Notes under the pieces: model-generated
The model's input: the letters and a program-made list of their open reading frames with translations, nothing else
What the model was told of the DNA's origin: nothing
Database searches by the model: none
Assembly (NCBI RefSeq): GCF_000495795.1
Contig: NZ_AWGD01000003.1
Coordinates: forward strand, 186,001-250,000
Length of the DNA: 64,000 bases
Source: Asticcacaulis sp. AC460
Lineage (GTDB): Bacteria; Pseudomonadota; Alphaproteobacteria; Caulobacterales; Caulobacteraceae
Reading direction: 5' to 3'
Program-made: the position numbers and the translations under genes
In this document: positions 24,066 to 33,896 of the stretch, in pieces
How positions within the stretch are numbered: the first letter of the stretch is position 1
Layout: each line of letters starts with the position of its first letter

Positions 24066-25988
24066 CTAGGTCAGCGAGCGGAACTTCAGGGTTCCATGAA
24101 CCTGCTTCAGCTCTTCCAGGGCTTCCTTGGGATAGCCATTGTCGACGTCGACGATCACATAACCCAAGGATTCGGTCGTCTTCAGGTGCTGGGCCAATAC
24201 GTTCAGATTATACTTGGCCATGACGGCGTTGATCGCCGCCAACACGCCCGGCACGTTCTGATGCAGGTGCAGGAAGCGATGACGGCCCTCGACTTCCGAC
24301 AACTGAACATGCGGCATGTTGACCGAGAAGGTCGTGTCGCCGCGGTTCAGGAAGTTCAGCAACCGCTCCGAAGCGAACTCGGCAATGGCTTCCTGGGCTT
24401 CTTCGGTCGAACCGCCGATATGCGGCGTCAGCACCAGGTTCTTCAACCCCATCAGCGGCGAGTCGAACGGATCGTCATTGGTGCGCGGCTCTTCCGGGAA
24501 GACGTCAATGGCGGCGCCGTAAACCTTGCCCGATTTCATGGCGTCAGCCAAGGCGTCGATATCGACGATGTGGCCACGCGACAGGTTGATGAAGATCACC
24601 CCGTCCTTCATGCGCGCGAACTGGGCGGCGCCAATCAGGTTCTTGTTCTCGCGCCGGCCGTCGACATGCAGCGAGATGACATCGGCCTCGGCCAGCAGGG
24701 CGTCGAAGGAGCGGTAGCGCTTGGCATTGCCCAGCAGCAGCTTTTCCGCCAGGTCGTAATAGATGACCCGCATGCCGAAGGCTTCCGCCAGGATGCTGAG
24801 TTGCGAACCGATAGCGCCATAGCCGACAATGCCCAGGGTCTTGCCGCGGACTTCGTGGGAGCCCGTGGCCGACTTGTTCCACACGCCCTTGTGCATGGCG
24901 GCCGACTTGTCCGGAATGTCGCGGGTCAAAACCACCAGCAGGCCCAGCACCATCTCCACCACCGAGCGGGTGTTGGAATAGGGCGCGTTGAAGACGGCGA
25001 TACCCTTCTGCGAGCAGGCCTTCAGGTCGATCTGGTTGGTGCCGATGCAGAAGGCCCCGACGGCCAGAAGCTTATCGGCATGTTCCAGCACTTTCGCCGT
25101 CACGTTCGTCTTGGAGCGAAGCCCCAGGATGTGCACCCCCTGGATCGCCTGGATCAGGTCGTCTTCGTCCAGAGCGCCCTTGACGGTCGAGACGTCATAA
25201 CCTTCCTCACGGAACAGGCGGACGGCTTCCGGGTGGACGTTTTCCAGCAGCAGCACCTTCAGCTTGGAGCGCGGGAAGGAATAGCGGCCCTGATAGCCTT
25301 CGGCGTGCAGGACCTCGTCGAACGAGCGCGCGACCGGGGTCGACTCACAACCCTCAGCGGCCGCGACGACCTTGGGACGGGCGACGTTTTCGACAAAGGC
25401 GTAGAAGCGCTCGGCCGCGCCGCCCTTATAGACCTCGTAATCGGTCCAGCCGTCGCCAATCATGACGATGGTGCCCGGCAGGCCGAGATTGTTGACGGCG
25501 ACAATCTTGCCGCCATCCTGCGACAGCGGATTGGTCAGGTCGACGCCGATGGCAACGCCGTTTTCATCCCAGATCAGCCGGTTCGCCAGGACGTATTCCG
25601 GATGAATACCGAAGTCGGCCACCACCGGCTCGATAAAGTCGTGGAAGCCGCCCGAAATGATGCGGAACTTGCCGGGATGTTCCAGGAACACCGCCTTGTT
25701 GCGGGTGATCGAGGCCGACACCCTGCCCTTCAGGGTCTGGGCCAGGGCGGCGATGTCGTCGCGGGTCGGTTTCAGAATCTGGATGCGGCGCTGCAGGGCT
25801 TCGGAGAAGCCGATCTCGCCCGACATGGCCTGGTCGGTCAGCGGCTTGATCAGGGCCAGGTCCGTGCGTGACGGGTCAGCCAGGGCCAGCTGTTCGGCCA
25901 GGATATCCAGGGCTTCGACGCAGGTGAAGGTCGAGTCGAAGTCCAGGATCAGGGTGGCGAGGTTCGGCGGGGTGAAGCTTGCATTCAT
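24066..25988 (-). CDS. serA: Fused phosphoserine phosphatase (SerB-like) / D-3-phosphoglycerate dehydrogenase (SerA)
   Basis: A 640-residue protein joining two enzymes of serine synthesis. Residues 1-230 are a HAD phosphatase: nucleophile motif DFDST at 16-20, SGG at 112-114, lysine at 161 and GDGWTD at 178-183. From about residue 241 a full-length SerA follows: RSKTNVT, Rossmann GIVGYGAIGS, NLSRGHIVD, the catalytic-histidine region PHIGGSTEEAQEAI, and a C-terminal ACT domain (VPGVLAAINAV, YVIVDVD) that may bind serine for feedback control. The start at 25988 (MNASFTPP) is preferred over a start 20 codons earlier. The two activities are the first and third steps of the pathway; serC is not adjacent. 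Confidence 0.88.
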   Translation of the reverse strand: MNASFTPPNLATLILDFDSTFTCVEALDILAEQLALADPSRTDLALIKPLTDQAMSGEIGFSEALQRRIQILKPTRDDIAALAQTLKGRVSASITRNKAVFLEHPGKFRIISGGFHDFIEPVVADFGIHPEYVLANRLIWDENGVAIGVDLTNPLSQDGGKIVAVNNLGLPGTIVMIGDGWTDYEVYKGGAAERFYAFVENVARPKVVAAAEGCESTPVARSFDEVLHAEGYQGRYSFPRSKLKVLLLENVHPEAVRLFREEGYDVSTVKGALDEDDLIQAIQGVHILGLRSKTNVTAKVLEHADKLLAVGAFCIGTNQIDLKACSQKGIAVFNAPYSNTRSVVEMVLGLLVVLTRDIPDKSAAMHKGVWNKSATGSHEVRGKTLGIVGYGAIGSQLSILAEAFGMRVIYYDLAEKLLLGNAKRYRSFDALLAEADVISLHVDGRRENKNLIGAAQFARMKDGVIFINLSRGHIVDIDALADAMKSGKVYGAAIDVFPEEPRTNDDPFDSPLMGLKNLVLTPHIGGSTEEAQEAIAEFASERLLNFLNRGDTTFSVNMPHVQLSEVEGRHRFLHLHQNVPGVLAAINAVMAKYNLNVLAQHLKTTESLGYVIVDVDNGYPKEALEELKQVHGTLKFRSLT

Positions 25989-26198
25989 GATGTACGCGCC
26001 CATATGGGGGGCAAAGGCGGCACGATATCGTCGCCCTGCCCGCAACAATTGCGCCGCAGATAAGATAAATATGTCCTCCAGACAACGCTATTATCGGCGT
26101 ATTCGTCATTTCTTATTGGCGAGGGCGGCATATTGCCTTTAAATCTGACGGCGACCCTGACAAAGTCGTTTAACGTGCAACAAAAACTCTCTGCGTTC

Positions 26199-27101
26199 AT
26201 GCCTGATACCTCGGAACCGACCTCTGATTATTCTGCCCGTTTCGTGATCGAAACGCACCCGGTTCACGGGCGTCTGGTGCGGCTGGGCGATACCATCGAC
26301 CAGATCCTCAAAAGCCATGACTACCCTCCGGTCATCGCCAACCTGCTGGGCGAGGCCTGCGTGCTGGCGACCCTGGTCGGTGCTTCCTTGAAGTTCGAGG
26401 GCCGGCTGATCCTCCAAGCGCAGGGGTCGGGCGCCGTACGCTATGTCGTGGCCGATTACGACACCAAGGGCGGCCTGCGCGGTTTCTGCCGCTATGATCC
26501 GGAAGAGCTGGACGTACTGATCCAGGAGAATGAAGGCAGCTTCCAGAGCCTGGGAGCGGAGACTTTGCTGGGCAAGGGCACCTTCATCATGACGCTGGAC
26601 CCGGAAGACCATGCCGAGCGTTACCAGGGCATCACGCCGATCGAGGGCGAGAGTCTGTCCTTGTGCGCCGAGCACTATTTCGCCCAGTCGGAACAGGTGC
26701 CGACCCATATCAAGCTGGCCGTCACGGAGCTGACCGGGATGAACGGCCGCAGCTGGCGTGCCGCCGGCGCCATGATCCAGGCGATCGCCGGCGACGAGAC
26801 GCGTGGCGAGACGAAAGAGTCGTTCCAGCATATCCGCGCCCTGTTCGAGACCCTGGGTGAAGAGGAACTGACCGATTTCGAAGTCACGGCCGACCGGCTG
26901 TTGTACCGCCTGTTCCATGAGGACGGCGTGCGCTTGAGTGCTCTGAAGCAGGTCCACAAACAGTGCCGCTGTTCGCAGGAGCGCGTCGAGGGCCTGGTTC
27001 AGTCCTTCACGGAGGAAGAGCAGAACGAGATGCTGGAGCCCGACGGCATGGTGCACATCACGTGCGAGTACTGCTCGAAGACGTTTTTGGTTGGGCTATG
27101 A
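26199..27101 (+). CDS. hslO: Redox-regulated chaperone Hsp33
   Basis: A 300-residue cytoplasmic holdase activated by oxidative unfolding. The C-terminal zinc switch is intact: CRC (in HKQCRCSQERV) and, about 30 residues later, CEYC (in ITCEYCSKTF). The N-terminal domain shows RLVRLGDTIDQIL and LLGEACVLATLVG. The ATG at 26199 (MPDTSEP) gives the normal length; the open frame continues 22 codons upstream but without family similarity. A strong hairpin terminator follows. Confidence 0.93.
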   Translation: MPDTSEPTSDYSARFVIETHPVHGRLVRLGDTIDQILKSHDYPPVIANLLGEACVLATLVGASLKFEGRLILQAQGSGAVRYVVADYDTKGGLRGFCRYDPEELDVLIQENEGSFQSLGAETLLGKGTFIMTLDPEDHAERYQGITPIEGESLSLCAEHYFAQSEQVPTHIKLAVTELTGMNGRSWRAAGAMIQAIAGDETRGETKESFQHIRALFETLGEEELTDFEVTADRLLYRLFHEDGVRLSALKQVHKQCRCSQERVEGLVQSFTEEEQNEMLEPDGMVHITCEYCSKTFLVGL

Positions 27102-27124
27102 AGTCGGAATTCAGCTACGTAAAA

Positions 27125-27157
27125 CGCCCGGCGTTGGAATCCCAACGCCGGGCCTTT
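27125..27157. terminator. Bidirectional terminator between hslO and tuf
   Basis: A perfect 11-bp stem CCCGGCGTTGG/CCAACGCCGGG with a four-base loop is followed by CCTTTCG on the plus strand and preceded by GTAAAACG, giving a T-run on the minus strand. It serves the convergent hslO and tuf genes. Confidence 0.8.
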
Positions 27158-27161
27158 CGTT

Positions 27162-28346
<1,185 letters not shown>

Positions 28347-28474
28347 AATTACACGCTTACTTCCTTTGTTTAAGAGCGCCGACGAACCCAGGTGATCAAT
28401 CCGGGCCCGGCGGCTGTTGGCTTTGGCGCGCCAAATTCTGTGTGAGCCGCACGAGGACGCGCAGCTTGAAAACG

Positions 28475-28501
28475 AAAAAACCCGCCGGACGGACCGGCGG
28501 G
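28475..28501 (-). terminator. Terminator-like hairpin in the tuf leader (proximal)
   Basis: On the minus strand CCCGCCGG and CCGGCGGG form an 8-bp stem with a five-base loop followed by TTTTTT, about 130 bases before the tuf start. It would stop transcripts unless overcome, as in attenuation. A second strong hairpin (CCCGGAG/CTCCGGG) sits at 28519-28545. Confidence 0.75.
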
Positions 28502-28562
28502 TTGATGCAGGATCAAGCCCGGAGTCCGTTTCAGCGGCTCCGGGTCGGAATGACACGGAGCG

Positions 28563-28652
28563 TCAGGTTGCGAATGCCCATGCGGCCGCGACAGCGCGCA
28601 GAGCCAGCGCACGTTCGCTATCCAAGGTGGTGAAGACCGATGAGGTCAGCAT
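28563..28652 (-). CDS. Small alanine-rich ORF in the tuf leader
   Basis: A 29-codon frame beginning MLTSSVFTTLDSERALALRA and ending AWAFAT. It contains eight or more alanines and one tryptophan. It has a plausible ribosome site, AAGGA nine bases before the ATG, and lies between two terminator-like hairpins. It could be a leader peptide, a small protein, or chance. Confidence 0.4.
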   Translation of the reverse strand: MLTSSVFTTLDSERALALRAVAAAWAFAT

Positions 28653-28688
28653 GGGGTTCGATCCTTGTGGTCGCCCGGCAGCGGGCAT

Positions 28689-28719
28689 AAAAAATCCCTG
28701 GAGGAGAGACCTGCCAGGG
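28689..28719 (-). terminator. Terminator-like hairpin in the tuf leader (distal)
   Basis: On the minus strand CCCTGG pairs with CCAGGG around a 12-base loop and is followed directly by ATTTTTT. It is upstream of the 29-codon ORF and downstream of a 13-codon ORF. Confidence 0.65.
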
Positions 28720-28767
28720 GTTCGGACGAACACGTGAGAGGCCTCGCCTCCCGGTCAACGAGAGACG

Positions 28768-28809
28768 CTATGCGATGGTAGAATACGATTCATAGGCGTA
28801 GCTGGTCAT
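28768..28809 (-). other. Possible 13-codon leader peptide
   Basis: ATG at 28809 opens MTSYAYESYSTIA, containing three tyrosines and three serines, and stops about 50 bases before the distal terminator hairpin. Composition and place recall attenuator leader peptides, but no clear ribosome site is seen. Confidence 0.3.
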
Positions 28810-28867
28810 AGGGCGGCAGATAACATCTGTTGGCGGGGATTTCAAGCCCGTATCGAATGTAACGGGT

Positions 28868-29251
28868 TTAATGCCCCGACGGCGCCTCGACCGGCGTGCG
28901 CAGGTCAGAGCCTGAATCTGTCACATAGGTGATGATCAGCTTCACCGGCACCTTGCCGATATTGGTGGCAGTATGCGGCACTTCACGCGGAATCTGGACG
29001 CTCTCGCCCGCCCGCAAAATCCGCGGCGCTTCCGTGCCGACACGCATCTCGACTTCGCCCTCGGCGATATAGACCATCTCGATTCCGTGATGGATATGCC
29101 AGCCGGCGCCCTGGCCGACATCGAACTGGCGCTCCAGGACGGTCACGACCTTGGGCGCGTCGTCCTTCGTCACCTCGACGGAGAAGTTCAGCGGCGGCGC
29201 GGCCAAGGCCGGTGCAGCAACGAAAGCCAGAAGCAGGAGGGCGTGTTTCAT
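28868..29251 (-). CDS. Exported small cupin-domain protein
   Basis: A 127-residue protein. The N-terminal segment MKHALLLLAFVAAPALAA is a signal peptide with an Ala-x-Ala cleavage site. The mature part is one cupin barrel: motif 1 GWHIHHGIEMVYIAEGEVEMRVG supplies metal-binding histidines and a glutamate, and motif 2 GESVQIPREVPHTATNIG supplies the last histidine. It is probably a periplasmic metal-binding barrel of unknown activity. It lies 36 bases downstream of phoB on the same strand and could be co-transcribed with it. The start at 29251 is preferred over a frame start ten codons earlier. Confidence 0.8.
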   Translation of the reverse strand: MKHALLLLAFVAAPALAAPPLNFSVEVTKDDAPKVVTVLERQFDVGQGAGWHIHHGIEMVYIAEGEVEMRVGTEAPRILRAGESVQIPREVPHTATNIGKVPVKLIITYVTDSGSDLRTPVEAPSGH

Positions 29252-29287
29252 GGCGGGGAACCTACCACCGCCACACTTCACGTCAAA

Positions 29288-29977
29288 TCAACCTTGCAGG
29301 TCCAACGAATAGCCGGCGCTGCGAACCGTGCGGATAGGATCGTACTCGTCGCCCTTGTTCAGCGCCTTGCGCAGGCGGCCGATATGGACGTCGACCGTGC
29401 GGGCCTCGACATAGACGTCATTGCCCCACACGGCATCCAGCAGTTGCTCACGCGAGAAGACCCGCTTGGGGTACTGCATAAAGTGGTCGAGCAGCTTGTA
29501 TTCCGTCGGCCCGAGATGGATGTCGCGGCCGCCGCGCTGAACGCGATGCGACAGGCGGTCGACACTGATCTCGCCGAACTCGACCTTGTCGTCGCTGAGG
29601 CCCGGCCGGATGCGGCGCAGGACGGCGCGGATGCGGGCCAGGAATTCGACCATCGAAAACGGCTTGACGACATAGTCGTCGGCGCCGGTATCCAGCCCGC
29701 GGATGCGGTCGCTTTCTTCCGACCGGGCGGTCAGCATGACGATCGGCAGGTTGCGCGTCGGCGACGCCGACCGCAGCCGGCGGCAGACCTCGATACCCGA
29801 CACCTTGGGCATCATCCAGTCGCAGACCAGCAGGTCGGGCTGACGCTCCTTGATCATCATCAACGCCTCGTCCCCATCGGCGGCCATGGCGGTCTCATAG
29901 CCTTCCTTTTCGAGATTGTAATGGAGGAGCGTCGACAGCGCGTCCTCGTCTTCGGCGATAATGATATAGGGGCGCAT
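29288..29977 (-). CDS. phoB: Phosphate regulon response regulator PhoB
   Basis: A 229-residue OmpR-type response regulator. The receiver domain (1-120) has the acidic pair in AEDEDAL, the phospho-accepting Asp in LLVCDWMMPKVSG, Thr in VMLTARSEE and Lys in VVKPFSMVE. The C-terminal winged helix shows LGPTEYKLLDHFMQYPKRVFSREQLLDAVWG and RTVDVHIGRLRKAL. The ATG at 29977 follows a GAG; a GTG two codons earlier would overlap phoU. It ends a phoR-phoU-phoB block and should activate phosphate-starvation genes. Confidence 0.93.
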   Translation of the reverse strand: MRPYIIIAEDEDALSTLLHYNLEKEGYETAMAADGDEALMMIKERQPDLLVCDWMMPKVSGIEVCRRLRSASPTRNLPIVMLTARSEESDRIRGLDTGADDYVVKPFSMVEFLARIRAVLRRIRPGLSDDKVEFGEISVDRLSHRVQRGGRDIHLGPTEYKLLDHFMQYPKRVFSREQLLDAVWGNDVYVEARTVDVHIGRLRKALNKGDEYDPIRTVRSAGYSLDLQG

Positions 29978-29979
29978 GC

Positions 29980-30693
29980 TCACTCTATGGAATTTAAGGT
30001 GTTACCTTTGGGGCGGTCTTCGACATAGTCTTCGCCCGTCAGTTCATAATGGATGTGTTCGGCCATGTTGGTGGCGTGGTCGCCGATCCGTTCCAGGTTC
30101 TTGGCCATGAACAGCAGGTGGGTGCAGGCCGAGATGGTGCGCGGGTCGCCCATCATGTAGGTCAGCAGTTCGCGGAACAGCGAATTGTAGTGCTCGTCGA
30201 CCTCGGTGTCCGACGCCCAGACATTCTGGGCCAGGTCCAGCTTGCCCGACTTGTAGGCGTCCAGCACGTCACGCAGGCGCGACGACACCAGCTTGCCCAT
30301 GCGCTCAATCGAGCGGGTCAGCGGCGTCATCGGTTCGGCCTCGGCGATGACCATGGCGCGCTTGGCGATGTTCTTGGCAAGATCCCCAGTGCGCTCCAGA
30401 GAGGTGGCCAGCTTCATGGCAGCCACGGTCTTGCGCAGGTCGTCGGCCATGGGCTGACGCAGGGCGATCAGACGGATGCACTTGCGCTCGACGTCCTTTT
30501 CCAGCTCGTCCAGCTTATGGTCGCGCTGGACCACGCTCTGGGCCAGGCCGACATCGCGGCGGGCGACGGCTTCGACGGCATCGGCCACCTGGGCCTCGGC
30601 CAGGCCGCCCATCAACACCACCTCGGCGCTGAGCTGATCCAGCTCTTCCTGGTAGGTTTTGACGATGTGTGAGCCCATCTTGAACTGTGCCAC
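29980..30693 (-). CDS. phoU: Phosphate signalling protein PhoU
   Basis: A 237-residue helical protein with the two three-helix PhoU repeats (DQLSAEVVLMGGLAEAQV... and the second repeat ending HATNMAEHIHYELTGEDY). PhoU links the Pst transporter to PhoR and keeps the regulon off in phosphate excess. The GTG at 30693 is preceded by AAGGAA seven bases upstream, so I prefer it to an internal ATG at 30678. It is followed two bases later by the phoB start. pst transporter genes, often found between phoR and phoU in relatives, are absent here. Confidence 0.93.
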   Translation of the reverse strand: MAQFKMGSHIVKTYQEELDQLSAEVVLMGGLAEAQVADAVEAVARRDVGLAQSVVQRDHKLDELEKDVERKCIRLIALRQPMADDLRKTVAAMKLATSLERTGDLAKNIAKRAMVIAEAEPMTPLTRSIERMGKLVSSRLRDVLDAYKSGKLDLAQNVWASDTEVDEHYNSLFRELLTYMMGDPRTISACTHLLFMAKNLERIGDHATNMAEHIHYELTGEDYVEDRPKGNTLNSIE

Positions 30694-30875
30694 CTGAGAA
30701 TTCCTTATCCTGGTTCCATTCGGACGGTTATGCCCCGCGAGTGATTCGCCAGCCTAAACCTGAAGTGTAACCAAGAATTATAGGGCCTTTAGGGGAATTT
30801 TGTGACAGTTTTATTATGTGATGCCGCAGGTGCGTCATAATCCGTGGTTAACGGACAAATCCTTGGGATTACAGA

Positions 30876-32381
30876 CTAAACTGCGTCTTTCAGGTCGCGC
30901 GGAACGCCGTCGGAAATGACGAGACGCGGGGTGTCGGCGCCCAGGCCATAGGCGCGGGCCTGCGGGAAACAGGCGCTGAAGGCCGTGAAGGTCTCCGGCG
31001 CGGCCGCCGGTAGCGTGGCCACCTTTTCGTTGGGCGTCCGCTCCAGCACATCGGCGGCATCGGACGCACCGGCGCTCTGGCTTTCGACCACCAGCCCGCC
31101 GCGGTGGCGGTTGATGATGTGCTTGACGATGGCCAGACCTAGGCCGGTACCCAGCTTGTCGCCGCTCTTCTGGCCTTCGACACGGTAGAAGCGCTCCGCC
31201 AAACGCGGCAGGAATTCACGCCGGATCCCTGGTCCACCATCACGCACGATGACCTGGGCGTAGAAGTCGTGAACATTGCGGTCGGGCCGCAGCAGGACCA
31301 GCCGCGCCGCGCCCGTATTGCTGCCGGCCACGGCCTGTTCCAGGCTCAGGTCATAGCGGATATCGACCGTGACCTCCGACCCGGGCGTGGCGTATTTCAG
31401 GGCGTTGTCGACCAGGTTCTGAACCACCTGCAGGATTTGATCACGGTCACCAAGGATGGGATAGAGCCCCGGCTTGGGGGCCCGGATAATCAGGCGGACG
31501 CCCTTGTCGCGCGCCATGAGCGACACCGAATCGACGACATCGCGCGCGGCCAGGGTCAGGTCGGCCTCGCCCGACGGGGGCACGTGTTCGTTCAGCTCGA
31601 TACGCGACAGCGACAGCAGGTCCTGGATCAGCCGGCGCATGCGCTCGGCCTGGGTGGCCATGATGTCGAGGAACTTTTCGCGTGCCTTTTCGTCGTCCTT
31701 GGCCGGCCCGCGCAGGGTCTCGATAAACCCGGCCAGCGAGGCCAGGGGCGTGCGCAGTTCGTGCGAAGCGTTGGCCAGAAAGTCGGCGCGCATGCGCTCC
31801 ATGCGGCGGGCATCGGTCTCGTCGCGCAGGGTCAGCAGGGCCAGGCGCTGGGGCCCGCTCACCGGCAGCGGACTGGCATAGGCGCGCCAGATCTGGTCGC
31901 GCGCGCCGCCGGCCAGATCGTAGAAGGTCGAGGTCGAAATACCGCCGAACAGGGCCTCATCGACGCATTCCAGCACTTCGGGATTGCGGATGGTGCTGAC
32001 CAGCAGCCCGCCCTCGCCGTCCATGCGGAACAATCCCTGCGCCGCGGTATTTGCGAAGACGATCCAGCGCCCGGCAATGTCGTCGGGCTCGATGCCGGCA
32101 ACGATCATCACCGGATCGGGAATGCCGCGCAACACTTCCTGAAAACTGGGTCCTTGCGGCTGGACCTTGACCTGCTTCTCGGGAAGCTTGAGGGCTTTGA
32201 TGCGGCCCTCGGCGTCACCGATGATCACCAGGTACTTGTACATGGTGTAGGCGACCACCAGCAGGGCGGCATAGATCAGGAACGGCCGCAGGACGGGGAT
32301 CACGGCAATGCCGACCAGCGCGATCATGCCGATCACGCTGCCCGCCGGTACCACGTTCCAAACCGATTTGCGCTTGTCCAT
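30876..32381 (-). CDS. phoR: Phosphate regulon sensor histidine kinase PhoR
   Basis: A 501-residue membrane kinase. Two hydrophobic helices occupy residues about 13-52, then a PAS-like region (PSFQEVLRGIPDPVMIVAG), the dimerisation/phospho-accepting H-box FLANASHELRTPLASLAGF near residue 210, an N-box LVDNALKYA, and G-boxes DGGPGI and GTGLGLAIVKHI. An unusual C-terminal tail of about 70 residues follows the ATPase domain. It precedes phoU by 182 bases, a gap with its own likely promoter. Its partner is the neighbouring PhoB. Confidence 0.92.
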   Translation of the reverse strand: MDKRKSVWNVVPAGSVIGMIALVGIAVIPVLRPFLIYAALLVVAYTMYKYLVIIGDAEGRIKALKLPEKQVKVQPQGPSFQEVLRGIPDPVMIVAGIEPDDIAGRWIVFANTAAQGLFRMDGEGGLLVSTIRNPEVLECVDEALFGGISTSTFYDLAGGARDQIWRAYASPLPVSGPQRLALLTLRDETDARRMERMRADFLANASHELRTPLASLAGFIETLRGPAKDDEKAREKFLDIMATQAERMRRLIQDLLSLSRIELNEHVPPSGEADLTLAARDVVDSVSLMARDKGVRLIIRAPKPGLYPILGDRDQILQVVQNLVDNALKYATPGSEVTVDIRYDLSLEQAVAGSNTGAARLVLLRPDRNVHDFYAQVIVRDGGPGIRREFLPRLAERFYRVEGQKSGDKLGTGLGLAIVKHIINRHRGGLVVESQSAGASDAADVLERTPNEKVATLPAAAPETFTAFSACFPQARAYGLGADTPRLVISDGVPRDLKDAV

Positions 32382-32527
32382 CCGCCCGACTACATCCGAA
32401 GTCCGTTACGACTTCCATAATATGAAAGAACGGCGCTCTTAAAGCGATTTGACGACAGTCCTGTGACGACTCGCCTGGAAAGCGTGAAACGCTCGGAAAA
32501 CGCGCAGGTTTTGCGTTGAACCGGCGA

Positions 32528-33805
32528 TCAGGGGCGTGTCTGGCCTTCGCCGCGGACGACATATTTGAAAGTCGTCAGTTGTTCAGCACCCACCGGACCG
32601 CGCGCATGCAGCCGATCGGTCGAGATACCGATCTCGGCGCCCAGCCCGAACTCGCCGCCGTCGGCATATTGCGTCGAGGCGTTCCAGATGACGATGGCCG
32701 AGTCGACCTCGTTCAGGAAGGTCTCGGCGGCCCTGGCATCTTCGGTGATGATGGCTTCGGTGTGGCCCGAACCGTAGGTCTTGATATGGCCGATGGCGGC
32801 GTCCAGCCCATCGACCACCTTTACGGCCAGGATCGGCAGCAGGTATTCGGTCTTCCAGTCGTCTTCGGTCGCGGCATTCATGGCGAAGATGGCCTGGGCT
32901 TCATCATCGCCGCGCAGCTCGCAACCCTTGGCGACCAGCGCCTCGGCAATCTTCGGCAGCAAGTCGGTCGCGACGGCGCGGTCGATCAGCAGGGTCTCGG
33001 TCGCGCCGCACACCGACACGCGGCGCATCTTGGCGTTCAGGGTCACCGCCACCGCTTTTTCCGGGTCGGCGGAAGCGTGGACATAGGTGTGGTTCAGCCC
33101 TTCCAGGTGCGCCAGGACGGGCGCACGGGCCTCGGCCTGGACGCGGGCGACCAGCGACTTGCCACCCCGCGGAATGATCAGGTTGATGGCGCCGCCCAGT
33201 CCGCCCAGGATCAAGCCGACGGCATCGCGGTCGGAAGTCGGCACCAGTTGCACGCAGGAATCCGGCAGGCCGGCGGCGCGGAAGCCGTCCTCGAAGGCGG
33301 CATAGATGGCCAGGGCAGAGTTCAGCGCTTCCGAACCGGTGCGTAGGATGGCGGCATTGGACGAGCGGATGCACAGGGCAGCCGCATCGGCGGTCACGTT
33401 GGGGCGCGATTCGTAGATGATGGCGATGACGCCGATCGGGGTCGAGACGCGGGCGATATCCAGCCCGTTGGGCCGGCTCCACCGCGCCAGTTCGCGGCCG
33501 ACCGGGTCCGGCAGGGCCGCGACCTCCTCCAGGCCCTTGGCCATGGCTTCGACCCGGGCGGGATTGAGGATCAGCCGCTCGATCATAGCGTCGGTCAGGC
33601 CCTTGTCGCGCGCCGCGGCCTGGTCGGCGTCGTTGGCCGCCAGAATTTCGGCTTCACGGGCACGGATGGCCTTGGCGGACTCCAGGATGGCCTTTGTGCG
33701 CACCTCTGGTCCCGCCAGACGCAGGGCCTCGGCGCCCTGTCTGGCCTTTTCGGCCATGGCGAACATCAGGTCATTGAGGGTCTGGGTGCGGGATTGGTCG
33801 GCCAT
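32528..33805 (-). CDS. proA: Gamma-glutamyl phosphate reductase ProA
   Basis: A 425-residue NADPH-dependent reductase for the second step of proline synthesis, making glutamate-5-semialdehyde. Seen are PIGVIAIIYESRPNVTADAAALCIRSSNAAILRTGSEA, the LIIPRGGK stretch, the catalytic-cysteine region RRVSVCGATETLLID, and the C-terminal FGLGAEIGISTDRLHARGPVG. It lies downstream of proB with a 91-base gap, in the usual pathway order. Confidence 0.95.
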   Translation of the reverse strand: MADQSRTQTLNDLMFAMAEKARQGAEALRLAGPEVRTKAILESAKAIRAREAEILAANDADQAAARDKGLTDAMIERLILNPARVEAMAKGLEEVAALPDPVGRELARWSRPNGLDIARVSTPIGVIAIIYESRPNVTADAAALCIRSSNAAILRTGSEALNSALAIYAAFEDGFRAAGLPDSCVQLVPTSDRDAVGLILGGLGGAINLIIPRGGKSLVARVQAEARAPVLAHLEGLNHTYVHASADPEKAVAVTLNAKMRRVSVCGATETLLIDRAVATDLLPKIAEALVAKGCELRGDDEAQAIFAMNAATEDDWKTEYLLPILAVKVVDGLDAAIGHIKTYGSGHTEAIITEDARAAETFLNEVDSAIVIWNASTQYADGGEFGLGAEIGISTDRLHARGPVGAEQLTTFKYVVRGEGQTRP

Positions 33806-33896
33806 CGGATTGTCCTTTTCTTGCGGGCTTTATACCGCAAACGCGAAAAAAGGCGACGGTTTCATGGGAAACCGAGCGGATTGGCAGGATTTTTAC

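Noticed and set aside
28640-28700. A GGTTCGATCC T-loop-like sequence in the tuf leader, considered as a tRNA or tmRNA part
   Set aside because: No acceptor stem, D-arm or anticodon arm can be drawn around it, and no tmRNA tag coding such as AANDNFAE is seen nearby.
30694-30875. A Pho box between phoR and phoU
   Set aside because: Only a half-site-like CTGTCAC is visible on the minus strand; the second half does not match, so I do not call it.
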